Source: Varroa destructor (taxonomy: Eukaryota; Arthropoda; Arachnida; Mesostigmata; Varroidae). Taken from it: a stretch of DNA of 64,000 nt. Within the stretch, counting starts at the first letter, position 1. Every line of letters begins with the position of its first letter. The position numbers and the translations under genes were made by a program. Below, in pieces: positions 24,940-47,856 of this stretch. The DNA lies in contig NW_019211458.1 in the NCBI RefSeq assembly GCF_002443255.2, forward strand, positions 30,775,319 to 30,839,318, written 5' to 3'. The notes beneath the pieces were generated by a model. It saw nothing but the letters and a program-made list of their open reading frames with translations, was not told the DNA's origin and ran no database searches.

Positions 24940-27900
24940 TCATTCCTGCTACGCGCTCCAACTTACTAGTCGAATTAGCCCCCCCTGGGCTATGAACCTG
25001 ACAAAGCATCGTCCGCCGTGTTGCTTAGCCATAACACCGCAAGACGTTTTTTTCAAATTTTTTTCCGGAATTTCACCCGCCCCAAAACACTCTAGTGGTT
25101 GAATGATGAAGACTACGAAGATCTTAATGCCGTTTCCTACAGATAATCCCATTTCTCCTGCCATGTGCTTTTCTCTAATGTAAACGAGCGCCGTACACGT
25201 CGCCAGCATGTGGTATGCCGTATTTTCCATGCCAGCAGTGCACAGGATACAAAGACCTAATTGGGCTCAACTTATTTGATGAGGATTACTTCGAAACACT
25301 CGGTGGCCTAATGGAATCTGTGTAAAATAGTAACTAAGTTCTCAACCGGGACATACAAGCCAGGCCTGTAAGTTAAAAATGGTGTCCCTTAATGCTGTTT
25401 CCGAAGCAAAATTATGAATTGCCTCTTACCGTTCTTGCCACATTTTCAAGACTTTGCCTTCCGCAACATCTATCGTATCGTACTAAAGCATGTGCCTTTC
25501 TAGAACTCCCATATCTCAGGGAATAATATTTGCCAAGTCGTGTTTGTCCTAAACTTGTAGTAGGCTCGGATAACCTTTAGTGAGTGTAAGGGTAAGTTGA
25601 ACACTTTTCAATCGATTCTTAACCTTAACCTCCATAAGTTCGGACAATGTCTAGATAAATACGCTGAAAAGTGCAATCGACTCTGCTACTGCTGTAAGAA
25701 GCCCTTTCTTCTTTTCCCATGGTCTATACATGTTTAGCAGTGTTCTGACAATTTCCATAAAGGGTTAAGTTGCTTTTGTGACAGCTTGCTTGATGTGGTA
25801 CACTTTTTTCATTTTATAATTCATTTGTATGCCCACGTATTCCACCATTTTTCCGGAAATTATTCACTTGTATCCAAAGCGAGTGTGAGAAGCTGGTACT
25901 TTTTTCTTGCCGATTAATACAGTAGTTACTGACTTAGGACCGGCTTGAAATAGCCTGTGCTTTCCTATACATATTAAGATCTATTTTAATGTTTTCTTTG
26001 GTACTCCTCCGGGCTTTAGCTGTAGCAGTCAAGCCATTTGCATAAGCAATTATTTCCAACTAAAAGAAAGATTGCTTAATCTTAACATTTCATCATATGC
26101 CAGGATTCGCTGGAGAGGGCCCAGGGTAGAGACTTGAAGAATTGCGGCAGCCATATAAAAAATTATTTCGTCATTAACCAGCAAACTGTTCTATAGGTAA
26201 TATGTGATCAAAGGAACTAGGCACTGGAGAAGTTCTTTCTTCAAACATGTGAGCGCTGTTTGCTATGACAGGTTATTAAATGCATTTCAAAGAAGGATCG
26301 CAAGAAAAAATCTTCCTGCTTTATTTGAGCTTTTCCTCGCTTTATCCTATCAGTTGCTGTCAACACTGATCTATGTTTCTGATAGTTATACAGATTGTCT
26401 GACAGAAGTTCTCCTTCTTCGACTATGCTCTTTTGTCCTACTAACCTCCTCGATAACTTTCGCCAGTGTCCTGTAGAAACTCTAACCTTTGAGGATAAGT
26501 ACGACTTTACTTTTTTTGATTCTCTTCTGGAGCTGAGAATCTACGTGGCAACTACAGCGATCATGTTAGGGAAGTCCTTTTAAAGAGTCCTTGTAACCAC
26601 GGCCGGTATTCTATTGGTGCCCGGCGCATTACCCCTTTTAATACGCAAGTTGTGATACATTCTTTTTGCGCTCGTAGCGGGTAGAATCTTAGTTCTCTTA
26701 TTTTGGTTAAATACTCTTCTTCACGGTACTCGCTTCCTCTCATACGAATTTATAAGGGCGACGCTACAAATCTTTTTGTGTCTGCAACCGAATAACTGGA
26801 GAAATTTTCTCTACTAGTCTACTAGAAAGCTTCTCCACTAGTCTTTTTTGCTATCCTTGACGTTTATTTTAAGTTCCGTTGTTTTTTTTCTTCCTACAGT
26901 CCTTAATAGCCTCTTGGACTGCGTCCAGATTGTTGCCAAGTCCAACTTCTTCAAACTCCCTTTTGTATCGGTTACGTGCTGGTCAGCTCTCGCCACTCGT
27001 AGAACACCATTTTTCACTCATCTTACAATACCCTCCTACTCTGCAGATTTCCACCCAGAGTCATCGTGGATCTATCTTACTCTACGAGTCTTCATATTTC
27101 TGCACCTACCGTTTTATAGCTTCCCTTTTTCTTTCTTTTCTTAGGTCCACCAGCGACGTTCCCTCAGAAGGACCGCCGCTTGTTCGCCTTAGATGCACAG
27201 AAAACTCAATACCGCAGTACTTCCATCTTTTGAGCACCTTCTAGACATGAAGATGGGTCACCTGATCCACTTCACATCCCGCAAGATCTACAAACTAGGA
27301 ACCCGCGTCGCTTCGAAAAGTCGGCACGCCGTAGTCTTGCTAGGTCTTGCGTGGTCACTTCTGGATCCAGCATCTGCCGAGATCTCTTATCTGACCTACA
27401 AGCTCCTTATACCTCAGTCGTCGCGTCAGTATTCAACAATAGCTGCTAGAGCAACTTAAGTAATCGACTTCAATACGCCGTGAAAATTTGGTTCGAATTT
27501 TTCTACAGTCTTATTAAAATTTGAATAACAAGAGTCAATGCGATCTAGACTTACGTTCTGTACTTAGAAGGACCCTTCCCTTGTTTCATTACTTGTTGCG
27601 ATCTTACTCTAACTTTCATGCACGTTGTGCCATCGGAACTGCATGTCATTTGCCGATTGGTTCTTAAACCAGTGTCAGGCTCGCAAAAGTAACCCCCCAG
27701 ACTGTGACAAGCTACACTTCTGTTTCAGTTTACCTGGACGATTCCAATCATTGTCCATTTGCCTTTTTCTTTCGCTATTCTCGCTGAGAAAAAGCTATTG
27801 TGCCGTTTCCACTGCTGTTTTTGGTATTTGGAGTTCATTGCTGTATCGAAGGTATCGCTTTTCGCAGCTTGTCTTGAGGAAACAGACATTGCAGACAACT

Positions 27901-29530
27901 CAAACTTGTTATTCGTCGATGCCGAGATTTTACTAGTAAGTGATTTAGCATTCTTTAACACCATGGACAATACGGCGCCGTAACTCGTTCGGTCACGTAG
28001 TCTATCTTATACACAATTTGCCTTGTGCTATTATTCTGCTTTCTGCTGCAGAATTTGTAAACCAAATTATGGTCTACCAACAGCTCGTAGTGCCCTTCAT
28101 TGGTTTACTGACAAAGAGATGGTCATTGTAGACCCCAGTGTCTGTCGACAATGGGCCTAGAAACTGCTTCAGCAGAGGTTCCCTTTGCAAGGCTCTTATT
28201 AATAGGCGCTCGTGGAAGGTAAAGGTTGGCTAACGACGATCGATCTTTTTTTTTTAATAATCTTCTTTTTTTAATAAAAGCTTGAGATACTGCCACACAC
28301 CCTTCCTTTACATTCATTCTATTTATTCTAGAATTTTAGTTCCTGTAAGCTTAATCTTGTGTTTCAGTAGATCCACATCCCGCTGAAGCTTCAAGACGTT
28401 TGCAAAGGGTGTGTCCTCGTTAACATTTCTCGGTATCATAAAACTCGAAACAGTGTTAGGTGTCCCTTTATTGTTGTTATTTGTGATCGTCTGGTGCAGA
28501 TGCATTTTGTAAGTCGCACCAACTGCAATTCTCCTGAGAAGCCCGTGGTTTCCCGTACTTTAACTCATAACGCATAGTAACAGATTTTCGGGTATACGTT
28601 TAGCTAGGCAGTCTGCTAAGCTAAGGATTTCGCAAAAAACCTTATAGTCTTGTAGTCTAGTTTTGAATCCGGGCATAAACATACTTCGTTTCGTACTGGG
28701 AGCCAGCCGTCTGATGGGATGCGTAACATCGATGCCCGATGTAAAACTCAAAACGGTGATTTCACTGAGATGGTATGTAGTCTTTTTTGTCCTAGGCGGA
28801 TTGGAGCTACTGCCGTCCTAGATATGATAATCTCAACCTTATCCACTTCCTGTATGGTACAAACTAAAGGTGAGTCCGACCGAGTGTCCCTTCAGCCCAT
28901 TGAACTGGGTGGTCATGTTTACCCAGACCAGATTATGCGTATCACGTTACGATAACTTCGGAGCCCTGTAGCCTTGTTTAGGCCGCTTTCAATCTAGCAA
29001 AAGCTAATGCTTCTCATCAGAGCTGCAATCCCTCATCCCAAACCTACCTGTGTCTCTCAGGCCCCTGATGACATTAGACACCCAAATTTGCATTTTTTCG
29101 AGTATACACGTTACTTTATCGGTTTTTCCAACGTCACCTTGTCAAAAAGTTCGTTGTCCCGGCCCATCTTTCCTATTTTGTACGCCATTTTTTTTCATTT
29201 TGCCGTGTATGTGTTTGTGTAGCCAAGAACCACCTTTGTCTTTTTCGCTTAAATAAACATCGAGTTTCTCAGCTAATTTGACCATTCCTGTGACCGACCT
29301 CAACAATGTGGGGACAGCCCTCTTCTTTTTATGCACGAAATCTTGACCCACATTTTGATGATCGTACGTTCTAGATGACCGGCTTCTCTCTTTACCTCCT
29401 CTTTTACAGAGACATCCATATTCGTTCTATGCTCGACAGGGTTCGGATCCCCGGCTGTACCCCCTTTCCATCCGGGTGTCGCGAGACTCGGGAAAACATT
29501 CTTTTCAGGCGTTAACCTGTCCAACAGGAC
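24940..29530 (-). mobile_element. Degenerate non-LTR retrotransposon (LINE), antisense in an antiporter intron
   Basis: Minus-strand fragments occur in the order expected of a LINE pol. A pre-reverse-transcriptase block is at about 27360-27420 (RLRYKELVGQIRDLGRCW). The KxxxAPGxxxIP motif at the start of the reverse transcriptase survives as NAPGTNRIP at 26604-26630. The YADD catalytic box is mutated to YANG at 26033-26044 inside IAYANGLTATAKARRS. A C-terminal C-x2-C-x9-H-x4-C knuckle is at 25195-25251 (CILC...HMLATC). A possible endonuclease remnant lies near 27725-27970. Frames are broken by many stops and shifts, so the element is dead. This layout fits the Jockey/R1/I-like clades. Outer limits are approximate. 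A SINE copy sits inside it near 28.6 kb. Confidence 0.7.
28597..28725 (+). mobile_element. tRNA-derived SINE-like element, copy 2
   Basis: A tRNA-like head (TTTAGCTAGGCAGTC near 28600, box-A-like) is followed by TTTTGAATCCGGGCATA at about 28661-28677 (degenerate box B plus shared body) and by TTTCGTACTGGGAGCCAGCC, which matches the body of the copies near 11.9 and 32.1 kb. It lies within the antisense LINE relic, implying insertion after that element or co-decay with it. Confidence 0.5.
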
Positions 29531-30648
29531 CATTAGTGACGAATAGCGGTATAGGTAGTAGGGTCATTTGTACTACAAAGTGTGCGCCCAAGCTCGTACG
29601 TTCGCCGCTGTCGAAATTATTCACTGTGGCCTGGCACACCACGTAATTAGTTTGGCAGACCGTTACGATTTAAAATAGGAGCCGCTTATTAAAGGCCTCT
29701 AGGCTGCGATACTACAGGATAAAGAGAAGATTATATGAGAATGATACCTTTGATTGCCTTGATCCTTCTGTGCAGTGCTGGTATATAGCAAAATGTAGAT
29801 TTGTCCGACCGTATCTCGCGTTAGGATTATTACCTAGTTCAGACTGTCTGTTTACCTGCCTACCGCAGCGGCAAACACAGAAAATACTAACAAAAAATGA
29901 TAGAAATACTGGAAAGTAGTCAGCCTTTACCCTCTGTCCCAACTGCATCATTAAGTTACCATTTTTTGGCACTGAGATCAAGAGATACTAACAGCTCAAA
30001 CTCCATCGACTTTCGGGAACCTAGGTTGACCGCGACCGCTCTTTGCTAAATCGAAACTGAATTTAATATTATTTGATATGCAACGGATCAAACTAACCCA
30101 TGTCCAAACACACCCTTCAGTGCACCTCTTGGTTTCTCCGACTTTTTTAAGGAAAACAAGTTCTGGAACCGTTAGTCCTAGGATGATATATGGAGTAAGC
30201 GGATTTGTAATATCCTGAAATGAAGTTTTGTAGCGACAATAAGAATAACCGTTTTCAAGCAATTCTAATATGAAGCTTTGTGAATGAGACGTGACAATTA
30301 ACATTAACGGATGACTACTACATTTATGACGAGTCAACCTTTTTCCTTTGTCACGGATTTTACGTAGAGTACTGTATTACCATAAGTATTGCTTCAGATA
30401 ACTCTCAATCCTAGTAAGGTCAGACTGAGATCTGGGGTATCGAATTTAAAACGGTTTTGGGTGACGTTGAAGGTTAAGAATTTTTTTAGGTGAAGGCAAA
30501 GCATACCCTGCTTGCACCTGATGTCTTTGCAAGGAATTCTTCTTGCGTTGCTAAGTAAAATGCTGCAGTCTGCCTGACCTCGGAATCTAATAATTAGACG
30601 GTTAACATCCAAATTTTATAGTACTACCTCAACGCTCGTTCATTTCAG

Positions 30649-33600
30649 CGCGTCCGAATTATTTGGAACGTTTGCGGTGGATTTTTATCACACTGCCACT
30701 GCTCGGAGCCCTTTGGGGTGCTCTGCCAAGCGCACAATTTTTACTCTCTGTCCAACTTGTTGTCACCGTGACGATCGCATACATTGCTGGCTGTGCTACC
30801 GCGTTATTGCCACGTGTACCGCCACTACTGGGAATGATGGGAGCAGGAGCTGTGCTCGCAAATTTCGACTTAGTTGCCATCCCGTCTGAAATACCCGGAA
30901 AACTTCGTTCAGTGGCACTTGCCATCATTCTGTTGAGAGGTCCGTAAGGTAAAAGTAATATAACGAGCGTAATGGGTTTTAAATGAATGAATTAGTCCCA
31001 GTATGTTAAAGAGCCGGGCAAAATGATTATGCCTTGCAGCACAAGCAGCCGGTTCATTGCAAATTACTTCTTTTCCTATAAACACACACATACATGCACT
31101 AACTATTGTATACATTTACAGCTGGGATAGGATTAGATCTGACAATACTCCAGAAGCTAAGTATGGCTTGCATACGATTGACATTCATTCCCTGCTTTGC
31201 CGAGGCCTTTATGGTTATGTTCGTCGGCCACTATCTTCTCGACCTTCCATTTCTCTGGGCTCTGCTGCTTGGGTGAGTTGGAGTTAACAATGAATGCTAG
31301 AATCCCAGCATTATTATTACTTCTTGACATTTTTAGATATACGCTCTATGCTAGAATTACTACTATCGAGCTGCTTGTAAATGTGATATGTATCTGAAAA
31401 ATCTTTTTAATCTTAAATCCACATTTATAAAGCAAAAATTTAGTTTAAAAATTGTAACGATTTTGTTACCGATTATCGAAATGCTTTTTGGTCGTTTGTC
31501 CTATTCTTGATTGGTGATAGTTTTGTGCTCGCAGCCGTATCGCCAGCAGTAATTGTTCCGGCCATGATCGAACTCAATCAACAGCGATTAGGCACAGACA
31601 AGGGCATTCCAACTTTAATCATGGCGGCAGCATCGTTTGACGACGTGGCGGCGATCACCGGATTCGGAGTTGTTTCTGGAATGCTCTTTCAGGCGATGGT
31701 TGAAGACTCCGTCTTGTGGACCCTGCTATCCGTGCCTTCCGAAGCAATATTAGGGCTCATCTGCGGTGTACTCTTGGGCTTCGTTATCGCATACGGCCTT
31801 CCGGCAAACAGAAATATTGAGAGTAAAATGGTCAGCATCAAAAATCGACATATTTAGCGTTACCTATAGTCTGTTGCATGCTTATGTCGAATCAAATCGA
31901 AAACACTATTTCCACACATTCTGCTAACTCGATGTGATCTGTAAGATTATTTATAGCCATATGTAGTTAGAACCTGGGAAATCTCTTCGAGAACTCAATG
32001 AACTCCAAACATTAGACTTCGTAAAAGTGAAGTGTTAGCGTGATTGCCTATTAAACCAAAGATCATGTCAAATGGTCTAGGTTCGAAACCGGCTGTGGCT
32101 ACAGTGTGTTTCATGCTGAAAAAGGCCAGCCGTCTATGGCAGTAGCAGAGGCCATAAAACTTTAAACATTTATTAACTCCAGGCACTAACAAACATCGAA
32201 TGCTAACTATAAGTCAAATACTAAGCGTGGTTTCGCTTACGGCAGTGCGTTGATGCATATAGTAAAGACTTAATTGAATATTTAATGTAGCTGATGATTA
32301 TGCATTTCAGTTCGACCTTTTATGTGCTTTGTACATCGTACTCAGCGGTATAGCTGGTATCTTGATCAGTAATCGTTTTGGTCTTGGAGGTGTAGGACCT
32401 CTAGTAGCCATCGCGTCCTCAGCCACAGCAGCGGTCATATGGAAGAGACAAGCGAGTATTTTATGCGACGCCAATGATGTGGTGCAGATCGTGTCTTGTT
32501 CACTCGTCTTAAAGTACCTCTGGATCATGTCTGAGGTAAGTACTTATACTTAGTAAAAAATTTACTGCTGATGCTGTTGAAGAACAAGAAAAACCTTGTT
32601 TACTACAAATCAGTTTAGCCTTTTCTCACAAATAATAAAACGATTCCCTGCGTGTTTCGTTTAGTAAAGCATAACTAAATATATGTTAACCCTACCTTGG
32701 CAAATAGAAGTGCCATTTGTTAACTCCGACCCAATTGAATTGACCCCCAAACGGAAGCCGTCAGAACTTAGCTTTAATAAAAAAAATAAATGCCATTAAA
32801 CTTAATTTAACTTCATTACTTTACATAGTGACTAATAAGGGAAAATAATTGTAAATATTGTTATATACCATAGTCTACATGTTCTAAAGTCAGAAGATGG
32901 ATATCCAAGCGCTACTGGTGACATCAGCGCAAGAGGCTTGGACAGCAAGTCCAGCCGGTTCAACAGGACTCCCTAAGCCTGAACGTTCCAACAGCCGAGT
33001 CACCTTCGAGAACATTAATCCCAGCTAAGCGAGACCACGGTTAAAAAATCGACAATAGGATAGGGAACACAAAGCCGAACAGTTGGACTAAAGTCTACTG
33101 ATCGTACCCTCTTTAATAGTCAAGGACTTCGTGAAGCACGTTCTGGCAAAGTCGATGACCGGAAGGCCGCCTTCAGCATGCAACACCTCGAATCAGCACA
33201 GCCGCTCGCGAAAATGATCACGGAGTATGCAGTAAGGGCAAACCTTGAGAAAACGCTAAAAATTACACATGGAATTCTGAAGGAGTTGCAATTCGGGCTC
33301 TCTTCTTTAGGAGCTGTGAATGCACATCCTCGTACTAACGCAGACCTAGATAACTAGCCCTTTTAACTTACCGGGTTTTTACCTCGTTCATTTTCCTGCA
33401 ATGAAGAGCAGCGGACTAGACCGCCCTTGTAGAGGCATACCCCTGTACTACAATCATAAGATAAGCGACCTCATGCTGTACCTACTAAAGAATAACGCCA
33501 CTGCCTGAAGTCCAGCGACTAAGTCTCATAGTAGCCCCTATTCGGTCGATTGATTTGGAATCAACGCACTTATTGGTGGAAAAGCTCATTAATCTGCTGC

Positions 33601-36214
33601 AGCCGCACTATGGCCCTTCCGCACAAGCTCGCGGATTTTGATTGCTGGGTACTTAATCCCACCTCGACACCGATTTTTCTAGAATACGCAGGAAGTTAGT
33701 TTACCTATATTTGTAACGAACGTAATTAGAGATAGAATAAAGTTTCAGTGTGAAAATTCTTTTCTCTCAGATGGTGCACATGGCCATAAAACTCACTGTC
33801 GAAGTCGCATCTGTGCAGACTGCCGAACGTCAAGCTCTGTCGCGACGCTTAGACGTCGCAGTGTTCCTTCTGTACTCAGCGTAATTAATGCCAAAACTTA
33901 TAAACAACATCGGGTTGAAATTCACTGGTTTACAGTCACCCCGGAAGCATAGGCCGTGGTTATATTATACCTGAAGCCTTACACGGAGAGCTTAAATGGC
34001 CTTCAGATTTACAGTCTAGTAAAACCTGAACTTTGTCCTTTAGTTTCCGTTTTTAAGACGATCTGTCGAAAAACATATACATGACATAAACAACAATATT
34101 GTGTGCTGAACAGCGCCATTTATTAAAATGTTTACATACTAATATGTTTCATGTCCGAAGGATATATACTACCGTATTAGTAATTTCTAAAACAAAGAGG
34201 GACCCAACCGCGTTATCGCGAAGCGAAATAGCAATGAAACGTATTTGCTATAACTAGGGACTTATTTCGGATTTAGTGACTGAGCAAGTAGACAGTTACA
34301 TATCATCATCCTAACGGAGTAGCATAAGTTCTAGAGGAAACTTTCCACAGGAAGTGCATGTATCATCCTGATGGTCAACATCAAGAAAGCATCAGCTAGG
34401 CCGCGCAATCCACTTCACGCGATGTTCTTCGATTTCAAAGTAGCCTTGGACTCGGTGCCTAGGAACAGGTTTATGCCCACGCTGGCCTAGGCGGGTATCC
34501 CTGTAAATGTGCTCAACCTTCTCGCTATAATTGATCTAACAAGAAAGCCAAGGAAATCAGTCGAAGTCAGTCTGTATGCAGTCGATGTAATGATACGAAT
34601 TGAATACGTGCGACAAGTTCTGGTTGCAACGTATAAGATCCCCGTCATTTGGAAATATCTTACAGCAAAGGATGTTATTTAAATTTCGTCAAAGCCTCCT
34701 TGTTAAAAAGAGCATTAGGGCTAAATATTCTGACCCAAAAGCGCTTCGCACGTCTTCTAGTTAACTCGCTCAAGGACCTATGCTATCGCTTTAAGCCCCC
34801 ACGAACGGAAACCTTTAAGATCAACCTTAAGCAATGGGAGCAAAAAATCGCAGACATTGGTGGGGATTTCCTTATACCAGATGCGATGCGGAACAACGAA
34901 TTGAAAGACAAAAGCCGAGTTAACACACATATTGTCACTTGCTTCGCCGTACATTGATCGATTACAGATTCTGAGGGAAACCAGGTTTCCATAAGCCCGA
35001 CGACGCATGTAGGTGCTCCAGATAAGGGGGAAGTTGTGTCAAATCTTTATATATATAATACTTTTTCTATATATGATATTTTAATATATTTGGTACATAT
35101 ATTAAATTAGTTTTACGAATTCACCATGACTCGCGTAAACCGTATGACGCATGTTTTAAACAATTTCATATAGTTCTTTCAGCTATCTGTGATATTGGAA
35201 GTATGTTGTTGACCCGTATATATAAAGTTTTTGACTACCCCCAGTAAAAAATGAATAAATAAAATTTGAGATACCACACTTTACAAGAAATAAACAACTA
35301 ATTTTATACATTTCGTTGTTAATTGTGTTGATCGTAATTTTCAGCCGGTACTGTTTGCAATGATTGGCCTTGAATTTCGCGTTTCATCGTTGGATCCAAA
35401 CGTGATATTACTTGGTTGCCTCACATTGATTATATGCCTATCGGTCCGTATCGGAGTGACGTACCTGGCCGTCAGTTGCAGCTCACTCACCCCAAAAGAA
35501 AGACTATTCGTGAGTATAGCATGGTTGCCCAAAGCGACTGTTCAAGCTGCTCTGGCGCCAACTGCCTTGGATATGGTACGCTCCCTAAAAAATGAAGGAC
35601 AGCCTGTTGAGGAAAGTGCACTTGTTTACGGTGAAACCGTAAGTAATCATTCAATAGTAAAGAAAAATTCATGAATCACTTAGATTACTATCGCAATATG
35701 ATGTATGTTTATGTGAATGTCTTTACTTTATTAATTAAAACTTAAAAAGGGTTTTAAAATAATATACAACAGATAAATAAACCTAGATTTAAAAAAATAT
35801 AACCAGAGAAATACCTATTTGATTAAACCATATATTCATGGCAAACAAATCACTATATTCTTCACCAGCTTAACATATCGAAGAATTATCTGATCAGGGG
35901 AGGCACAAACTCTTCGTTTGTTTTTTCGATCCTCATACGATTAAACCGTTTAGGCAGACTGTAAATAATAATACTTTATAGCGACAGATAATAATACTGC
36001 GACTTCAACATCAATAGGCTTTACTTACCTTTATTTGCAGGTGCTCACAGTTAGTATCCTGGCCATCATAATTACTGCACCTATAGGAGCTTTAAGTATA
36101 GCACTTTCTGCTCCGCGGCTGTTAAGGAAGGGGCAACAAAAGTTTTTAGTGAATGTAAAGGAAGAAATGCCACTGAAGGCGATCGCGAGAGCAGCCGAGG
36201 ATCTGCCGGTGTAA
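30649..36214 (+). CDS. SLC9B: Sodium/proton antiporter of the SLC9B (NHA) family, transmembrane exons
   Basis: Six exons join in phase: 30649-30939, 31122-31272, 31521-31830, 32311-32535, 35345-35638 and 36041-36214 (stop). They encode the whole CPA2-type membrane domain, about 12-13 hydrophobic segments, with about 480 residues here and 614 with the exon at 23.4 kb. NHA proteins exchange Na+ or Li+ for H+ across plasma or organelle membranes. Hallmarks are PPLLGMMGAGAVLANF in the first exon, LRSVALAIILLRAGIGLDL across the first splice, and AVSPAVIVPAM. ASFDDVAAITGF carries the paired aspartates of the ion site (D321/D322 if the start is 23407). Arg494 (LSVRIGVTYL) fits the conserved basic position, and WLPKATVQAA is at 519-528. 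Two donors are weak (GTCCGT at 30940, GTCAGC at 31831) but are the only in-phase choices I found. AATAAA lies at 36251 and 36382. The 32536-35344 intron holds retroelement debris, and the gene converges on RPB2. Confidence 0.92.
32031..32165 (+). mobile_element. tRNA-derived SINE-like element, copy 3 (best box B)
   Basis: A box-A-like GTTAGCGTGATTGCCTA near 32034 is followed about 35-45 bases later by a perfect box B, GGTTCGAAACC, at 32080-32090. The shared body follows: CCGGCTGTGGCTACAG, then TTTCATGCTGAAAAAGGCCA and GCCGTC. It lies in an antiporter intron. It matches the copies near 11.9 kb and 28.7 kb and best preserves the polymerase III promoter. Confidence 0.6.
32890..35000 (+). mobile_element. 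Degenerate retroelement with reverse-transcriptase motif A, in an antiporter intron
   Basis: A GC-richer island sits inside the 32536-35344 intron. Frame 33064-33357 is open for 98 codons without an early ATG and encodes a hydrophilic, gag-like segment (ITEYAVRANLEKTLKI near its middle). At 34407-34487 a frame reads NPLHAMFFDFKVALDSVPRN, which closely resembles motif A of LINE reverse transcriptases (LHxxFxDFxKAFDSVPR). It is interrupted by TAG at 34488 but continues in frame as AGIPVNVLNLL, also typical. The two blocks may be one element or two. Outer limits are approximate. Stops and gaps show it is inactive. Confidence 0.6.
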
Positions 36215-37799
36215 TATCATTTAAGTCGACACAACTAATTTTAAAGCAGCAATAAACCCACTTTTGCGTCTTGGATACCTCTCGCACTAAAACTGGGGTC
36301 AAAAATTGTTTGAAGAAAACTACTATCAGAGCCTCGTGTATAGCTTACGCCTCGATTGTACTGCAACCACAGCATATGTACAATAAATAGCACCCATTAA
36401 ACTCATCATAACAACAAAGCGATACGTAATGTAACAGACCTGTAATTGTACGCTTAAGTTTTTACCACAAAGTACATTAGAAATTAAATAACCTGCTTTA
36501 GTAGAAAGTCATTAAATAACAAAACATATCTAATGTAATCTATACATTCATGCAGTTTGTCTCCCATACCGCAAACGGATTAATTGTTTCGTTAAATTAA
36601 ATGCATTTTCTGATTGTTGGTGTTCATAAGAGCTTTTAAAACGACTCTAGGATCATAAAAGTTAATTGGAAGATGAAATTTTCTTAAAGACAGCGGAATC
36701 CACCATGTATATGCCAAATTATTGACTGTTAGAACAAATGTTATTGTGCGAGGATATTGCAGAACCTGTCCGAATTAAGGAAGCAACGTGACAGAAGCGT
36801 ATGTCGAACAGAAGGGCCGTGCACATAGCTTGCAAGAAAGAACGACACACCCATACTTTCGTGTATTCCAGATAAATACACTAATTTTTGTTACATCATT
36901 TATTGAGAAAAGCTTACCTTGCGCCCGTGTAGGGCTGGAATATGAACTCTTATTTGAAATAAAGAAATCTGTTAGATAGTCAGGGTTGAGGAACCTATAA
37001 AAATGAATGACCTAGACTCGCCTATGCACGGACATAAACATAAATAACAACTCAGCTAGCGTTATCGTTATTTAGCTATTTAAGTTAGGAAGTTATCGTA
37101 ATCGATATGCATAACGGCATCGTTGTTGTCATAAGGACAGCCACTTCTGCTTAGTTGCATCATCCTAATATCTTCATTTATATACTCGAAAATTCTATAT
37201 AATATATATCTAAAAAATATAATCACATGCGATATTTTATTTACTTGTTTATTTATTATTATTATATATAATAACATATAAAATATTAAATATTACAGTA
37301 ATATTCATGTGATAATGATGTGTAAAGAATGTGATAACTCTTTTCGGAAAGTTGTGATTCTACCAGCATTAGGTAACGTTAAAAAACAAAATGTAGCTAT
37401 ATACACACACATCATTACCAAAAACGGTTGAACGAAGATATTCACACCTCTATCACTATTATTAAATTTCAGGTAAATTCCATACTCTAAATTAGTTTTC
37501 TGTGCATGAGTTTGCCTAAATAATAATTATGAAATTCGTATTAAGGTTTGTCAGCTCTTCGCGGATTAAGGTCCACACAACGTTCCATGCGCCTCGTCGA
37601 TAAGAAATGATCGTAGAGTTCTTCCTATCCATGCTCTACCAAGGTCACCAAAAATCACAATAAGCGCTCCACTCACTCTATATCGAATTTCGTCAATGAT
37701 GTCATCTTTCTTCAAATATACCTTTCGCTTATTCCCAACCTCACCTACGACTCGGTTAAATTTTTATATTCAAAATATTTAATATCAGTTTGGTTCAAA
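36215..37799. other. Convergent intergenic region between antiporter and RPB2
   Basis: AT-rich 3' flanks of two converging genes. It holds poly(A) signals for the antiporter at 36251 and 36382. On the minus strand ATTAAA and AATAAA variants (near 37778 and 37225-37260) could serve RPB2. I see no coding sequence. Confidence 0.5.
36251..36256 (+). terminator. Poly(A) signal for the antiporter
   Basis: AATAAA lies 36 bases after the stop codon; a second copy is at 36382-36387. Either could end the antiporter transcript before the convergent RPB2 gene. Confidence 0.5.

Positions 37800-47856
<10,057 letters not shown>

Noticed and set aside
26848..27459. Several overlapping plus-strand frames of 88-121 codons
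   Set aside because: They are antisense to the degenerate minus-strand LINE. The minus strand carries the recognisable pre-reverse-transcriptase block.
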